64,000 nt of DNA from an uncultured Prevotellaceae bacterium (GTDB taxonomy: Bacteria > Bacteroidota > Bacteroidia > Bacteroidales > Muribaculaceae), in assembly GCA_900318335.1 (NCBI GenBank), contig ONKF01000004.1, positions 1 through 64,000 of the forward strand, read 5' to 3'. A program made the translations under genes and the position numbers. This document shows positions 33,729 to 41,581 of this stretch, in pieces. Under the pieces are notes generated by a model, which saw only the letters and a list, made by a program, of their open reading frames with translations, searched no databases and was not told where the DNA came from. Positions within the stretch are counted from its first letter, which is position 1, and each line of letters begins with the position of its first letter.

Positions 33729-34433
33729 ATGGAAGACAAACTGAGAATTCTGTTATGCGAAGATGACGAGAACCTGGGTACCCTCACCCGCGAGTACCTG
33801 GAGGACAAAGGCTATAAGGCCGAACTGTTTGCCGATGGAGAAGCCGGTTACAAGGCATTCCTCAAGGGCAAATACGACATCTGCCTGCTTGACGTGATGA
33901 TGCCCAAGAAGGACGGTTATCAGCTCGCACAGGAGATCCGCGCCGTCAACAGCGACGTGCCCATCATTTTCCTGACTGCCAAGGCCTTGAAGGAGGACAT
34001 TCTCGAAGGCTTCAAAATCGGTGCTGACGATTACATCACCAAGCCCTTCTCGATGGAGGAGCTCGTGCTGCGCATCGAGGCTATCCTGCGCCGCGTTAAG
34101 GGTAAGAAGGGCAAGGAAGTGACCGTTTACAAGATCGGTAAGTTCACCTTCGACACTCAGCGTCAAGTTCTGTTCAATGACGAGCGCAGCGACAACCTGA
34201 CCACCAAGGAGAGCGAACTGTTGAGCCTGTTGTGCGCCCACATGAACGAGATTCTCGAGCGCAACTACGCCCTCAAGACCATCTGGATTGACGACAACTA
34301 CTTCAACGCACGCTCGATGGACGTTTACATCACCAAGCTGCGCAAGAAACTCAAGGAGGATCCCAGCATCGAGATCATCAACATCCACGGCAAGGGTTAC
34401 AAGCTCATCGCTCCCGAGACCGAGGCCAAGTAA
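33729..34433 (+). CDS. rprY: RprY-type OmpR-family response regulator
   Basis: A 234-residue regulator. The receiver domain is at 5-120 with the acidic pair E11-D12, phosphoacceptor D55 in L-L-D-V-M-M-P, the T/K residues in F-L-T-A-K, and K in Y-I-T-K-P-F. The OmpR winged helix is at 135-230 (T-T-K-E-S-E-L-L, S-M-D-V-Y-I-T-K-L-R-K-K-L, G-K-G-Y-K-L). It is translated with rprX from one transcript and ends in a terminator. Codon use is strongly biased, suggesting good expression. Confidence 0.9.
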   Translation: MEDKLRILLCEDDENLGTLTREYLEDKGYKAELFADGEAGYKAFLKGKYDICLLDVMMPKKDGYQLAQEIRAVNSDVPIIFLTAKALKEDILEGFKIGADDYITKPFSMEELVLRIEAILRRVKGKKGKEVTVYKIGKFTFDTQRQVLFNDERSDNLTTKESELLSLLCAHMNEILERNYALKTIWIDDNYFNARSMDVYITKLRKKLKEDPSIEIINIHGKGYKLIAPETEAK

Positions 34434-34464
34434 TCTCCTCAATCAGGACAACTCCTATCCTATC

Positions 34465-34508
34465 ACGACCTCGCCAAGCCCTCATCAACGGCTTGACGAG
34501 GTCGGTTG
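34465..34508 (+). terminator. Terminator after rprY
   Basis: CGACCTCGCCAAGCC pairs with GGCTTGACGAGGTCG with one mismatch and is followed by GTTG. Confidence 0.75.
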
Positions 34509-34565
34509 TTCTCTCCAGCCGCACGTTAAATATGCGTAAATTTTAGGCCTCATCTGGCCCATCAC

Positions 34566-34596
34566 TTGCAACATTATCGATTCGTGAGTAACTTTG
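34566..34596 (+). promoter_or_regulatory. Promoter of plsC
   Basis: TTG at 34566-34568 and TAACTTTG at 34589-34596, 20 bases apart. The ATG is 32 bases after the box. Confidence 0.75.
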
Positions 34597-34627
34597 CGAA
34601 TCCAATAAAAACTGTGATTGATTGTAA

Positions 34628-35350
34628 ATGATTTACCTATACCGCATCTATCAATGGTGCATCGTGTCACCTATCATGTTGATTGCGAGCATTCTGACCG
34701 CTATCATCACCATTATCGGTTGCCTATTCAACCAGGATTACTGGGGCTATTTCCCCGCCAAGTGGTGGGCCCGAATGTGGTGCTGGCTGCATCTGGTGAG
34801 AGTGCGCGTGGTCGGGCGTGAACTCATCGACCACAATACGAGCTATGTGTTTGTCGCCAACCACCAGGGGGCATACGACATTTTCTCGATCTACGGTTTC
34901 CTGGGACACAATTTCAAGTGGATGATGCGCAAGGGCCTGACCAATATCCCCATCATCGGCACTGCATGCCGCATGGCTGGCCACATCATGGTCGATACCC
35001 ACTCGGCCAAGGGCCTGCGTGACACGATGGCAGCGGCCATGAGGAAATTGCACGGCGGTATGTCGATTGTCGTGTTCCCAGAGGGTCGCCGCACCGACAC
35101 CGGCAAGATGGGTCCCTTCAAGAACGGCGCCTTCAAGCTTGCGCTTGAGTTCGGCCTGCCCGTGGTGCCCATCACCATCGACGGCAGCTATAAAGTGATG
35201 CCGCGTAGCACCTTTAACGTCACTCCCGGCACCATCACCCTGACTTTCCACGAACCCATCCAGCACGCAGGCGGCAACGACATCGTCCAGGTGAGCCACC
35301 AGTGCCGCACCATCATCCAGCAGGACCTCCCTGCCGATCAACGCGACTAA
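34628..35350 (+). CDS. plsC: 1-acyl-sn-glycerol-3-phosphate acyltransferase
   Basis: A 240-residue membrane acyltransferase making phosphatidic acid from lysophosphatidic acid. The N-terminal hydrophobic segment is at about 10-40. The catalytic motif is N-H-Q-G-A-Y-D (the H-x4-D box) and the substrate-binding motif F-P-E-G-R-R-T; V-P-I-T-I-D-G is motif IV. Monocistronic with its own promoter. The gene converges on the CpsB-like gene across an inverted-repeat element. Confidence 0.9.
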   Translation: MIYLYRIYQWCIVSPIMLIASILTAIITIIGCLFNQDYWGYFPAKWWARMWCWLHLVRVRVVGRELIDHNTSYVFVANHQGAYDIFSIYGFLGHNFKWMMRKGLTNIPIIGTACRMAGHIMVDTHSAKGLRDTMAAAMRKLHGGMSIVVFPEGRRTDTGKMGPFKNGAFKLALEFGLPVVPITIDGSYKVMPRSTFNVTPGTITLTFHEPIQHAGGNDIVQVSHQCRTIIQQDLPADQRD

Positions 35351-35361
35351 CCGCATCCCAA

Positions 35362-35424
35362 TAAACGAATTACGCGAATTAAGCTATTGATTACTAATCA
35401 GCTTAATTCGCGTAATTTGTAGTT
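35362..35424. repeat. Long perfect inverted repeat, AATTACGCGAATT family (copy 2)
   Basis: AATTACGCGAATTAAGCT (35368-35385) and its exact complement AGCTTAATTCGCGTAATT (35400-35417) flank a 14-base spacer; pairing extends three more bases each side. It lies between two convergent genes that otherwise lack a terminator, so it may serve both as a terminator. The core is shared with copy 1 at 4601-4667. Confidence 0.8.
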
Positions 35425-35451
35425 TTCAGGAAAACCCGCGTCAGGGTGCCA

Positions 35452-36192
35452 CTATATCATAAAGTCATTTTTGACCGTGGGCTCAAGTTCCTGACTGAGC
35501 CGTTTCCACTCCTTGGAATTAATGTAATCCATGATGATGTGGGCGTGCTTGGCGTTGTGCATGTCACTGCCCAGATAGTCGATCATGCCATTCTTGGCAA
35601 ACCAGAGGGCACTGTCACGCGCTTCCTCGCCAAAGTATCCCGTAAACGACAAGATGTTCACCTGGAAGCGGGCACCGGCATTGTGCAACTGCTCATAACG
35701 CTTGCGGCGGCGGGAATAGTAGGTGTAACGCTCGGGATGGGCCAGGATGGTCCTGTAGCCCTTGACCTGCATGTCAAACAGCAGCTCATCCAGGTTCATC
35801 AGTTCTTGCTGAAAGGAGTTCTCGAGCAGGATGTGGTTGCCCGGCATGGGAATCAGATGATCGGCGGCATATTCCTTGTCAAAGTATTCATCCATGCGGT
35901 ACTCGGCGCTCAAGTGCAAGTCGATGTCAAGGCCGGCATCGGTCACAGCGTCCTTGAGCTTGAGGAAAGCGTCCATCAGGCTCTCGCGGGTGTTCTCAAA
36001 TGTCACAGCTGTCACATGGGATGTAAGGATGACATGTTGAATGCCCATCTGCAACTCGGCCTGCAGCATCTCGAGAGACTGCTCGATAGACTGTGACCCA
36101 TGATCCACTCCTGGCAGGATATGGCAGTGAACATCAGTATTATAGAAGAGCTTTACCTGCTCTTTTTTTCTCTTGAAGAGTTTACCAAACAT
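35452..36192 (-). CDS. CpsB/CapC-like PHP-type tyrosine phosphatase
   Basis: A 246-residue manganese-dependent phosphatase of the CpsB family, which dephosphorylates tyrosine autokinases that control capsule export. Motifs are D-V-H-C-H-I-L-P-G-V-D-H-G-S (20-33), A-E-Y-R-M-D, L-A-H-P-E-R-Y and G-S-D-M-H-N. The usual V-D-D-G is V-D-H-G here, changing one metal-site Asp to His. No kinase (Wzc) or capsule cluster is next to it; a polyprenyl-phosphate sugar transferase lies 25 kb away. Confidence 0.82.
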   Translation of the reverse strand: MFGKLFKRKKEQVKLFYNTDVHCHILPGVDHGSQSIEQSLEMLQAELQMGIQHVILTSHVTAVTFENTRESLMDAFLKLKDAVTDAGLDIDLHLSAEYRMDEYFDKEYAADHLIPMPGNHILLENSFQQELMNLDELLFDMQVKGYRTILAHPERYTYYSRRRKRYEQLHNAGARFQVNILSFTGYFGEEARDSALWFAKNGMIDYLGSDMHNAKHAHIIMDYINSKEWKRLSQELEPTVKNDFMI

Positions 36193-36233
36193 ATACTTAA
36201 GTGCTCTTACAATTCATTAATTGAAACGACCTG

Positions 36234-36241
36234 CAAATATA
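36234..36241 (-). promoter_or_regulatory. -7 box of the CpsB-like gene
   Basis: Minus-strand TATATTTG, 42 bases before the ATG, in the region shared with the divergent trk promoter. Confidence 0.7.
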
Positions 36242-36382
36242 CCATTTTTTTTTGTAACACAATACTCCAACCCTATTTTAGTTATTAACAATTCAGCGTT
36301 CTGTGACATTCACCCTACAAAAACCAGTTTAATAGCTAGTTAATAATACATAATCACAGGGAAAAAAAATTATCTGGACTAT

Positions 36383-36411
36383 TTGTGAGTAGAAAAATAT
36401 CTATACCTTTG
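36383..36411 (+). promoter_or_regulatory. Promoter of trkA-trkH
   Basis: TTG at 36383-36385 and TACCTTTG at 36404-36411, spacing 18 bases. The ATG at 36473 follows a leader of about 55 bases. Confidence 0.75.
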
Positions 36412-36472
36412 CCGCGAGGGTGTGTCAAACAACCCTCGTGCAATATGAATGACCCTAACCAAAATTGAAGCT

Positions 36473-37819
36473 ATGAAAGTCATTATAGTAGGCGCAGGAG
36501 CCATTGGCGCTCACCTTGCAGACCTGTTCTCCAAGATCAAGCAGGACATCGTCATCATTGATGACGATGAGACAAAACTGGAACGGATCCAGGCCGTCTG
36601 CGACCTCATGACCATCCACTCTTCATCCAATACCCCCATCAAGTCGCTCAAGGATGCCGGCGTCAAGCATGCCGACCTGTTTATCGCCGTAACCCGCGAC
36701 GAGAACCTGAACCTGAGCCTGTGTGTGCTCGCCAAGTCGATGGGCGCCAGGCAAACGGTAGCCAAGGTCGAGAACGTCGAGTTCACCGACCCGTTGATTG
36801 TCGAGTCATTCAAGGCAGCCGGTATCTCGTCCATCATTTATCCCGACAACCTTGCGGCGACCGACATCATTCATGGCCTGCAGTTGACCTGGGCACGCCA
36901 GCAATGGGAGGTGCACAACGGGGCACTGACGTTGCTGGGCATCAAGGTGAGACAGGGGTGCGAGATTCTCAATCAGCCCTTCAAAGACATATTCAAACCC
37001 GACTCCCCCTATCACGTTGTCGCCATCAAGCGCGGCACCACGACCATTATCCCCTCGGGCGACGACATGCTCATCGACGGTGACTATGTGTATTTCATGA
37101 CCACAAGGAAGTTTGTTCCCAGCATGAAGCAGATCATGGGCAAAAGCCATTATCCTGACGTGAAAAATGTCATTATCGTGGGAGGTGGCAGGACAGCTGT
37201 CAGGGTGGCCAACATGCTGCCCGACGGAATGAATGCCAAGATATTTGAAAGCGATGCCCACCGCTGCGAAGAGCTCATCGACCTGGTGGACACCAGCCGG
37301 GTAATGGTCATCAATGCCGATGGGCGCTCGGTGGCCAACCTGCTTGAGGAGAACATCAAGGGGGCGCAAGCGTTTGTCGCATTAACCGGAAATGCCGAGG
37401 CCAATATCCTGGCCTGCCTAACAGCTAAGGAATTGGGAGTGCGCAAGACCATTGCCATGATCGAGAACATGGACTATGTGGGCATTGCCGGCAACGTGGA
37501 TATCGGCACCATCATCAACAAGCAGGCGTTGACAGCCAGCCACATCTACCAGTTGCTGCTCCATGGCGACGTGCGCAATATACGCAACCTGATGACCGTC
37601 AATGCCGATGTGGCCGAGTTCACAGCACGCCCCGGCTCCCGCATCACCCGCAAGAAAGTGCGAGACCTGGACTTTCCACGGGAGGCCGAGTTGGGCGGAT
37701 TGGTGAGAGACGGCATTGGCATGCTTGTCAACGGCAACACCCTTATCCAATCGGGCGACATCGTGGTAGTGTTCTGCCACGGTACCGACATCAGGAGAAT
37801 CGAGAAATACTTCATTTGA
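36473..37819 (+). CDS. trkA: TrkA, NAD-binding regulatory subunit of Trk potassium uptake
   Basis: A 448-residue cytosolic gating protein from the ATG at 36473; the frame extends eight codons further, but the Rossmann start M-K-V-I-I-V-G-A-G-A-I-G fixes the N-terminus. There are two RCK units, each with an NAD-binding fold (G-A-G-A-I-G near residue 9 and G-G-G-R-T-A near 236) and a TrkA-C domain. trkH follows after six bases. Confidence 0.95.
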   Translation: MKVIIVGAGAIGAHLADLFSKIKQDIVIIDDDETKLERIQAVCDLMTIHSSSNTPIKSLKDAGVKHADLFIAVTRDENLNLSLCVLAKSMGARQTVAKVENVEFTDPLIVESFKAAGISSIIYPDNLAATDIIHGLQLTWARQQWEVHNGALTLLGIKVRQGCEILNQPFKDIFKPDSPYHVVAIKRGTTTIIPSGDDMLIDGDYVYFMTTRKFVPSMKQIMGKSHYPDVKNVIIVGGGRTAVRVANMLPDGMNAKIFESDAHRCEELIDLVDTSRVMVINADGRSVANLLEENIKGAQAFVALTGNAEANILACLTAKELGVRKTIAMIENMDYVGIAGNVDIGTIINKQALTASHIYQLLLHGDVRNIRNLMTVNADVAEFTARPGSRITRKKVRDLDFPREAELGGLVRDGIGMLVNGNTLIQSGDIVVVFCHGTDIRRIEKYFI

Positions 37820-37825
37820 GAAGAG

Positions 37826-39283
37826 ATGTTCAACTGGCGACTGATATTCAAGATATTAGGTACCCTGTTATGGGTGGAGTCCTCATTCATGGCATTAGGA
37901 CTCATCCTGGCCTTGTGCCACCAGGAGAGCGACATCATAGCGTTTGCCCTCACTATAGGTATCACATTTATGGCGGGTACTGCCCTGAAGCTGATAGGAC
38001 GCAGCGCGACAAGCACATTAAGCCGTCGCGACGCCTATCTGCTGGTCACTATCGTGTGGATAGCTTTCACGTCATTCGGCATGTTGCCTTTTCTCATCGG
38101 GGGCTATATCCACAGCGTGACCGACGCTTTCTTTGAGACGATGTCGGGCCTGACGACCACTGGCGCCACCATCCTCGACAAGGTTGAGGGCTTGCCACAT
38201 GGCCTGCTCTTCTGGCGGTCGTTAACCCAATGGATAGGCGGATTGGGAATTGTATTCTTTACGATAGCGATCATTCCATCGTTTGTGGGCGGTTCAATCA
38301 ACATTTTTTCAGCCGAGGCCACCGGGCCCGTCAAGAGCAAACTTCATCCCCGGCTCAGCACAAGCGCCAAAGCCCTGCTGGGTGTCTATCTGCTCCTGAC
38401 GACAGGATGCGCCATCTGCTTCTTCTTATTCGGCATGGGGCCATTTGATGCCGTCAACTATGCGATGACCATCACTGCCACGGGAGGCTTTGCCACCCAT
38501 GACGCCAGCACGGGATACTTCAACAACCCTGCCATCGACTACACCGCGATTGTGTTCATGTTCCTGTCGGGTGTGAGCTTTGCCCTGCTGTATACGGCAA
38601 TGTTCAAGGGCAAGGTCAAGCGGCTGTTCAAGAATGCCGAATTCCGCTTCTATGCCGCATTGACGGTTTCGGCGACGGTGTTCATCGTCTATTTTCTCCT
38701 ACGGTACAACCACTACACCGTGAGCGACGCCATCCGTTATGCCCTGTTCCAAGTGGTGTCATTCATCACCACGACAGGCATGTTTAACGAGGATGCCGCC
38801 CAGTGGCACCACATCACATGGGTGATTCTGAGCCTGTGCATGTTCTTTGGCGGATGTTCAGGCAGTACAGCAGGAGGTTTCAAGTGCGCCCGTGGGGTCA
38901 TCGCACTGAAGATTCTGCGCAACGAGATCCGGCACATGCTGCACCCCAAGGCATTACTGCCCGTCAAGGTCAATGATTCCACCGTGCACAGTTCAGGGCA
39001 GATCACGCTCATGGCATTCTTTATCGCTTACATCACGCTTTGCTTCACGGCCTACTTCATCATGATTCTCGCTGGCGTGGATAGCACCAATTCCATCACT
39101 ATCGCCCTGAGTTGCGGTAGCAATGTGGGTCCCACGCTGGGCCTTGAAATCGGGCCGACGATGTCATGGAGCATTCTGCCCGCTGGGGTCAAGTGGATTC
39201 TGTCGGCACTGATGCTCATGGGGCGTCTGGAAATCTTCACGGTACTGGTCATTTTCACCCCCTCGTTTTGGAAAAACCACTGA
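37826..39283 (+). CDS. trkH: TrkH, membrane subunit of Trk potassium uptake
   Basis: A 485-residue potassium channel subunit with four M1-P-M2 repeats. Selectivity-filter-like loops are seen as T-T-T-G-A-T, T-A-T-G-G-F-A-T, T-T-T-G-M-F and S-C-G-S-N-V-G-P-T. The W-I-G-G-L-G-I-V-F-F and G-G-C-S-G-S-T-A-G-G-F-K motifs are typical of TrkH. It works with TrkA to take up potassium at low turgor or low potassium. Confidence 0.95.
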   Translation: MFNWRLIFKILGTLLWVESSFMALGLILALCHQESDIIAFALTIGITFMAGTALKLIGRSATSTLSRRDAYLLVTIVWIAFTSFGMLPFLIGGYIHSVTDAFFETMSGLTTTGATILDKVEGLPHGLLFWRSLTQWIGGLGIVFFTIAIIPSFVGGSINIFSAEATGPVKSKLHPRLSTSAKALLGVYLLLTTGCAICFFLFGMGPFDAVNYAMTITATGGFATHDASTGYFNNPAIDYTAIVFMFLSGVSFALLYTAMFKGKVKRLFKNAEFRFYAALTVSATVFIVYFLLRYNHYTVSDAIRYALFQVVSFITTTGMFNEDAAQWHHITWVILSLCMFFGGCSGSTAGGFKCARGVIALKILRNEIRHMLHPKALLPVKVNDSTVHSSGQITLMAFFIAYITLCFTAYFIMILAGVDSTNSITIALSCGSNVGPTLGLEIGPTMSWSILPAGVKWILSALMLMGRLEIFTVLVIFTPSFWKNH

Positions 39284-39331
39284 TAATCAAAAAAAGAGCA
39301 GAAAAATTTTTCTCGTTCCAAAAAATCGTTG

Positions 39332-39339
39332 TACCTTTG
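39332..39339 (+). promoter_or_regulatory. -7 box of rpmE2
   Basis: TACCTTTG, 80 bases before the ATG. The leader of about 70 bases is long for this genome and includes a GGCG/CGCC stem. Confidence 0.72.
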
Positions 39340-39418
39340 CACGCCATTACAAAAATTGAGGCGTTTTACCACCGCCACAACATTGTAAGTTTAACGTTTT
39401 AAAGATATATCTAAAAAA

Positions 39419-39673
39419 ATGAAGAAAGATATCCATCCCAGCAACTATCGCGAGGTTGCTTTCAAGGACATGTCTAATGAGGAGGTTTTCATCACTCGTA
39501 GCACTGTTAACACCAAGGAGACCATCGACATCGACGGTAAGACCTATCCTCTGGTAAAGCTCGAGATCACCAACACTTCTCACCCCTTCTTCACCGGTAA
39601 GCAGAAGCTCGTCGACACCGCAGGTCGCGTGGACAAGTTCATGCAGCGCTACGGCAACCGCAAGAAGAAATAA
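39419..39673 (+). CDS. rpmE2: 50S ribosomal protein L31, type B
   Basis: An 84-residue ribosomal protein. M-K-K-D-I-H-P-x-Y-R-x-V-x-F at the start and H-P-F-F-T-G at about 60 identify L31. There are no cysteines, so this is the zinc-independent type B form. No zinc-type (C+) copy is in the window. Codon use is highly biased. It has its own promoter and a strong terminator. Confidence 0.96.
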   Translation: MKKDIHPSNYREVAFKDMSNEEVFITRSTVNTKETIDIDGKTYPLVKLEITNTSHPFFTGKQKLVDTAGRVDKFMQRYGNRKKK

Positions 39674-39730
39674 GACAACGACAACATGGCATGACCGCCG
39701 TGAGCGCTCGCGGCAGTTACTACAAGACAC

Positions 39731-39770
39731 AGCGACGCGCCTTCAACATCGAAGGCGCGCCGCTTGTTTT
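39731..39770 (+). terminator. Terminator after rpmE2
   Basis: GCGACGCGCCTTC pairs with GAAGGCGCGCCGC (one mismatch) around AACATC, followed by TTGTTTT. The remaining gap to 39875 shows nothing. Confidence 0.88.
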
Positions 39771-39875
39771 AAATTGATCATTTTCATATAGGAACCGATG
39801 AGACCAGCAATGTCTCCTTTCTCCCCCATTCGATAGCAAACTTAACCTGTTGCCATTGACAACGCGGCAACCAAC

Positions 39876-40481
39876 TCATTGGGGAGCATCAATCACATCG
39901 TCATCAACTTGTTGAGGCTGAACATCTGCAGGCAAAGTAACATTTCGGCGGGCATGGCGCTCGGCAAGGTATTCCTGCAGGCTGGTGAAGTTAAACAGCA
40001 ACAAGCAGATGCCCGTGAGCAGCACAACGGTTGCGACACTGGCACGCAGCGCAGGTAATACAAGCGACAAAATGCCGCACAGGATAACCAGCAGGGGGCA
40101 CAAGTGATACCATCCCTTGATTTTCAGACTCTTGCGCGACAGCAACAGGTAGATGACATGGAAAAGTCCCAACACGAGCAACAGCATCCCGAGGAGCAGT
40201 TGCAAAATGCCGTCAAACAGATGCGCCTTGATGATCATTACCAATCCGAAGCACAGCCCACCCACAGCTGGAAGCACTCCCAGGTAGTCGGCACTGGTGC
40301 GGGCATCAGCATGACGGACGGCCACCGTAATCAGGTAAGCAAGTGAAGGCAGCAGGAACATCGCGCCTAATACCCGTGCGCCCCAAATCAAAATATCAGG
40401 AACACCATGAAAGAGTATCAGGATGATGCCGGCAAGCAGTAAAATCACATTAGTCAGTAGGTTCACACTAACCTTTTTCAT
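39876..40481 (-). CDS. DUF308-like six-helix membrane protein
   Basis: A 201-residue inner-membrane protein with about six hydrophobic helices in a pseudo-repeat (for example V-I-L-L-L-A-G-I-I-L-I-L-F and L-L-L-G-M-L-L-L-V-L-G-L) and a polar tail (EYLAERHARRNVTLP). The helix-hairpin repeat resembles the DUF308/HdeD family, whose members are linked to acid or envelope stress in some bacteria. I do not assign a function. It is divergent from the lipid kinase gene. Confidence 0.6.
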   Translation of the reverse strand: MKKVSVNLLTNVILLLAGIILILFHGVPDILIWGARVLGAMFLLPSLAYLITVAVRHADARTSADYLGVLPAVGGLCFGLVMIIKAHLFDGILQLLLGMLLLVLGLFHVIYLLLSRKSLKIKGWYHLCPLLVILCGILSLVLPALRASVATVVLLTGICLLLFNFTSLQEYLAERHARRNVTLPADVQPQQVDDDVIDAPQ

Positions 40482-40523
40482 TGATTTATATAAATAAATT
40501 GAAGATTGTTAATAAATTTTCCA

Positions 40524-40531
40524 CAAAAATA
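40524..40531 (-). promoter_or_regulatory. -7 box of the DUF308-like gene
   Basis: Minus-strand TATTTTTG, 43 bases before the ATG at 40481. Confidence 0.6.
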
Positions 40532-40575
40532 TTCCAAAATCACCTATTATCAAAAAAAATCACACAAAAATGTAT

Positions 40576-40583
40576 TATCTTTG
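40576..40583 (+). promoter_or_regulatory. -7 box of the lipid kinase gene
   Basis: TATCTTTG. It lies only seven bases before the first in-frame ATG (40590), so transcription should start at about that codon. This favours the ATG at 40614. Confidence 0.7.
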
Positions 40584-40613
40584 CAGTGAATGGAAGACAG
40601 GCGAAAGCATATC

Positions 40614-41495
40614 ATGGCTATCATCAATCCTGTGTCGGGCATCGGCAGCAAGGAGAAGATACCGCGCCTCATCGATACCGTCGTGGACCACGACCGCTAC
40701 GACGTGAGCACTATCATGACCGAATATCCTGGCCATGCCCGCGAACTGGCGGCTCAAGCCGTTACCGACGGCTTTGACATCGTGGTGGCCATCGGCGGCG
40801 ACGGCACCGTCAACGAGGTGGGCAGTGCCCTGGTGGGCACCTCCACAGCGCTTGCCATCGTGCCCAGCGGCTCAGGAAACGGGCTTGCCCGTCACTTGAG
40901 GATATCGATGAATGCGAGTCGTGCTCTGCAGTTGCTCAACGAAGGCGTGATAGGCCAGTTTGACTACTGCAGGGTAAATGACAAGCCTTTCTTCTGCACC
41001 TGCGGCATGGGCTTTGACGCCACAGTGAGCTATAAGTTTTCCAACGAGGGCACCCGCGGCTTCATCACCTACATCAAGACCGCACTGGCCGAGTACATCA
41101 AGTACAAGCCACAGCATTACAAGATCGACATCGACGGCCAGCAGATGGAGGAGCATGCCTTTGTCATCGCATGTTGCAACGCGGCGCAGTATGGCAACAA
41201 TGCCTATATAGCCCCCCGCGCCACCATGCAGGACGGCCTGATTGACGTGACCGTGATGCACCCGTTCCATATCGCCGAGAGTCCACTGATCGGAGCCCGA
41301 TTGTTCTTGCGACAATTAGGTCACGACCACCACGTGAGCATCTACCGTGGCAAGCATGTGATTATCAACCGTGACCATGACGAAATCATCCACGTGGACG
41401 GTGACCCGATGATGATGCCAGCCCGGGTGGTCATCGAGAACGTGAGCAAGGGCATTCGCATCCTGGTGCCACGCTCGCTGCCTGATGATGTGTGA
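40614..41495 (+). CDS. Diacylglycerol kinase-family lipid kinase (YegS/BmrU type)
   Basis: A 293-residue lipid kinase from the ATG at 40614 (M-A-I-I-N-P-V-S-G-I-G-S), which matches the usual family N-terminus. The nucleotide-binding motif is G-G-D-G-T-V-N-E-V and the second P-S-G-S-G-N-G-L-A-R. The C-terminal half is a beta-sandwich domain. Likely substrates are diacylglycerol, or sphingoid lipids, which Bacteroidetes make. It is followed by the glycogen cluster after an 86-base gap that holds no clear promoter, so read-through is possible. Confidence 0.85.
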   Translation: MAIINPVSGIGSKEKIPRLIDTVVDHDRYDVSTIMTEYPGHARELAAQAVTDGFDIVVAIGGDGTVNEVGSALVGTSTALAIVPSGSGNGLARHLRISMNASRALQLLNEGVIGQFDYCRVNDKPFFCTCGMGFDATVSYKFSNEGTRGFITYIKTALAEYIKYKPQHYKIDIDGQQMEEHAFVIACCNAAQYGNNAYIAPRATMQDGLIDVTVMHPFHIAESPLIGARLFLRQLGHDHHVSIYRGKHVIINRDHDEIIHVDGDPMMMPARVVIENVSKGIRILVPRSLPDDV

Positions 41496-41581
41496 GACCT
41501 TAAACAATCAACCATTTCTCTAACCGAACTTTAGAACAATTAAATAAATCATTAACCAAAATATAAAGAAACAGTGTAACA

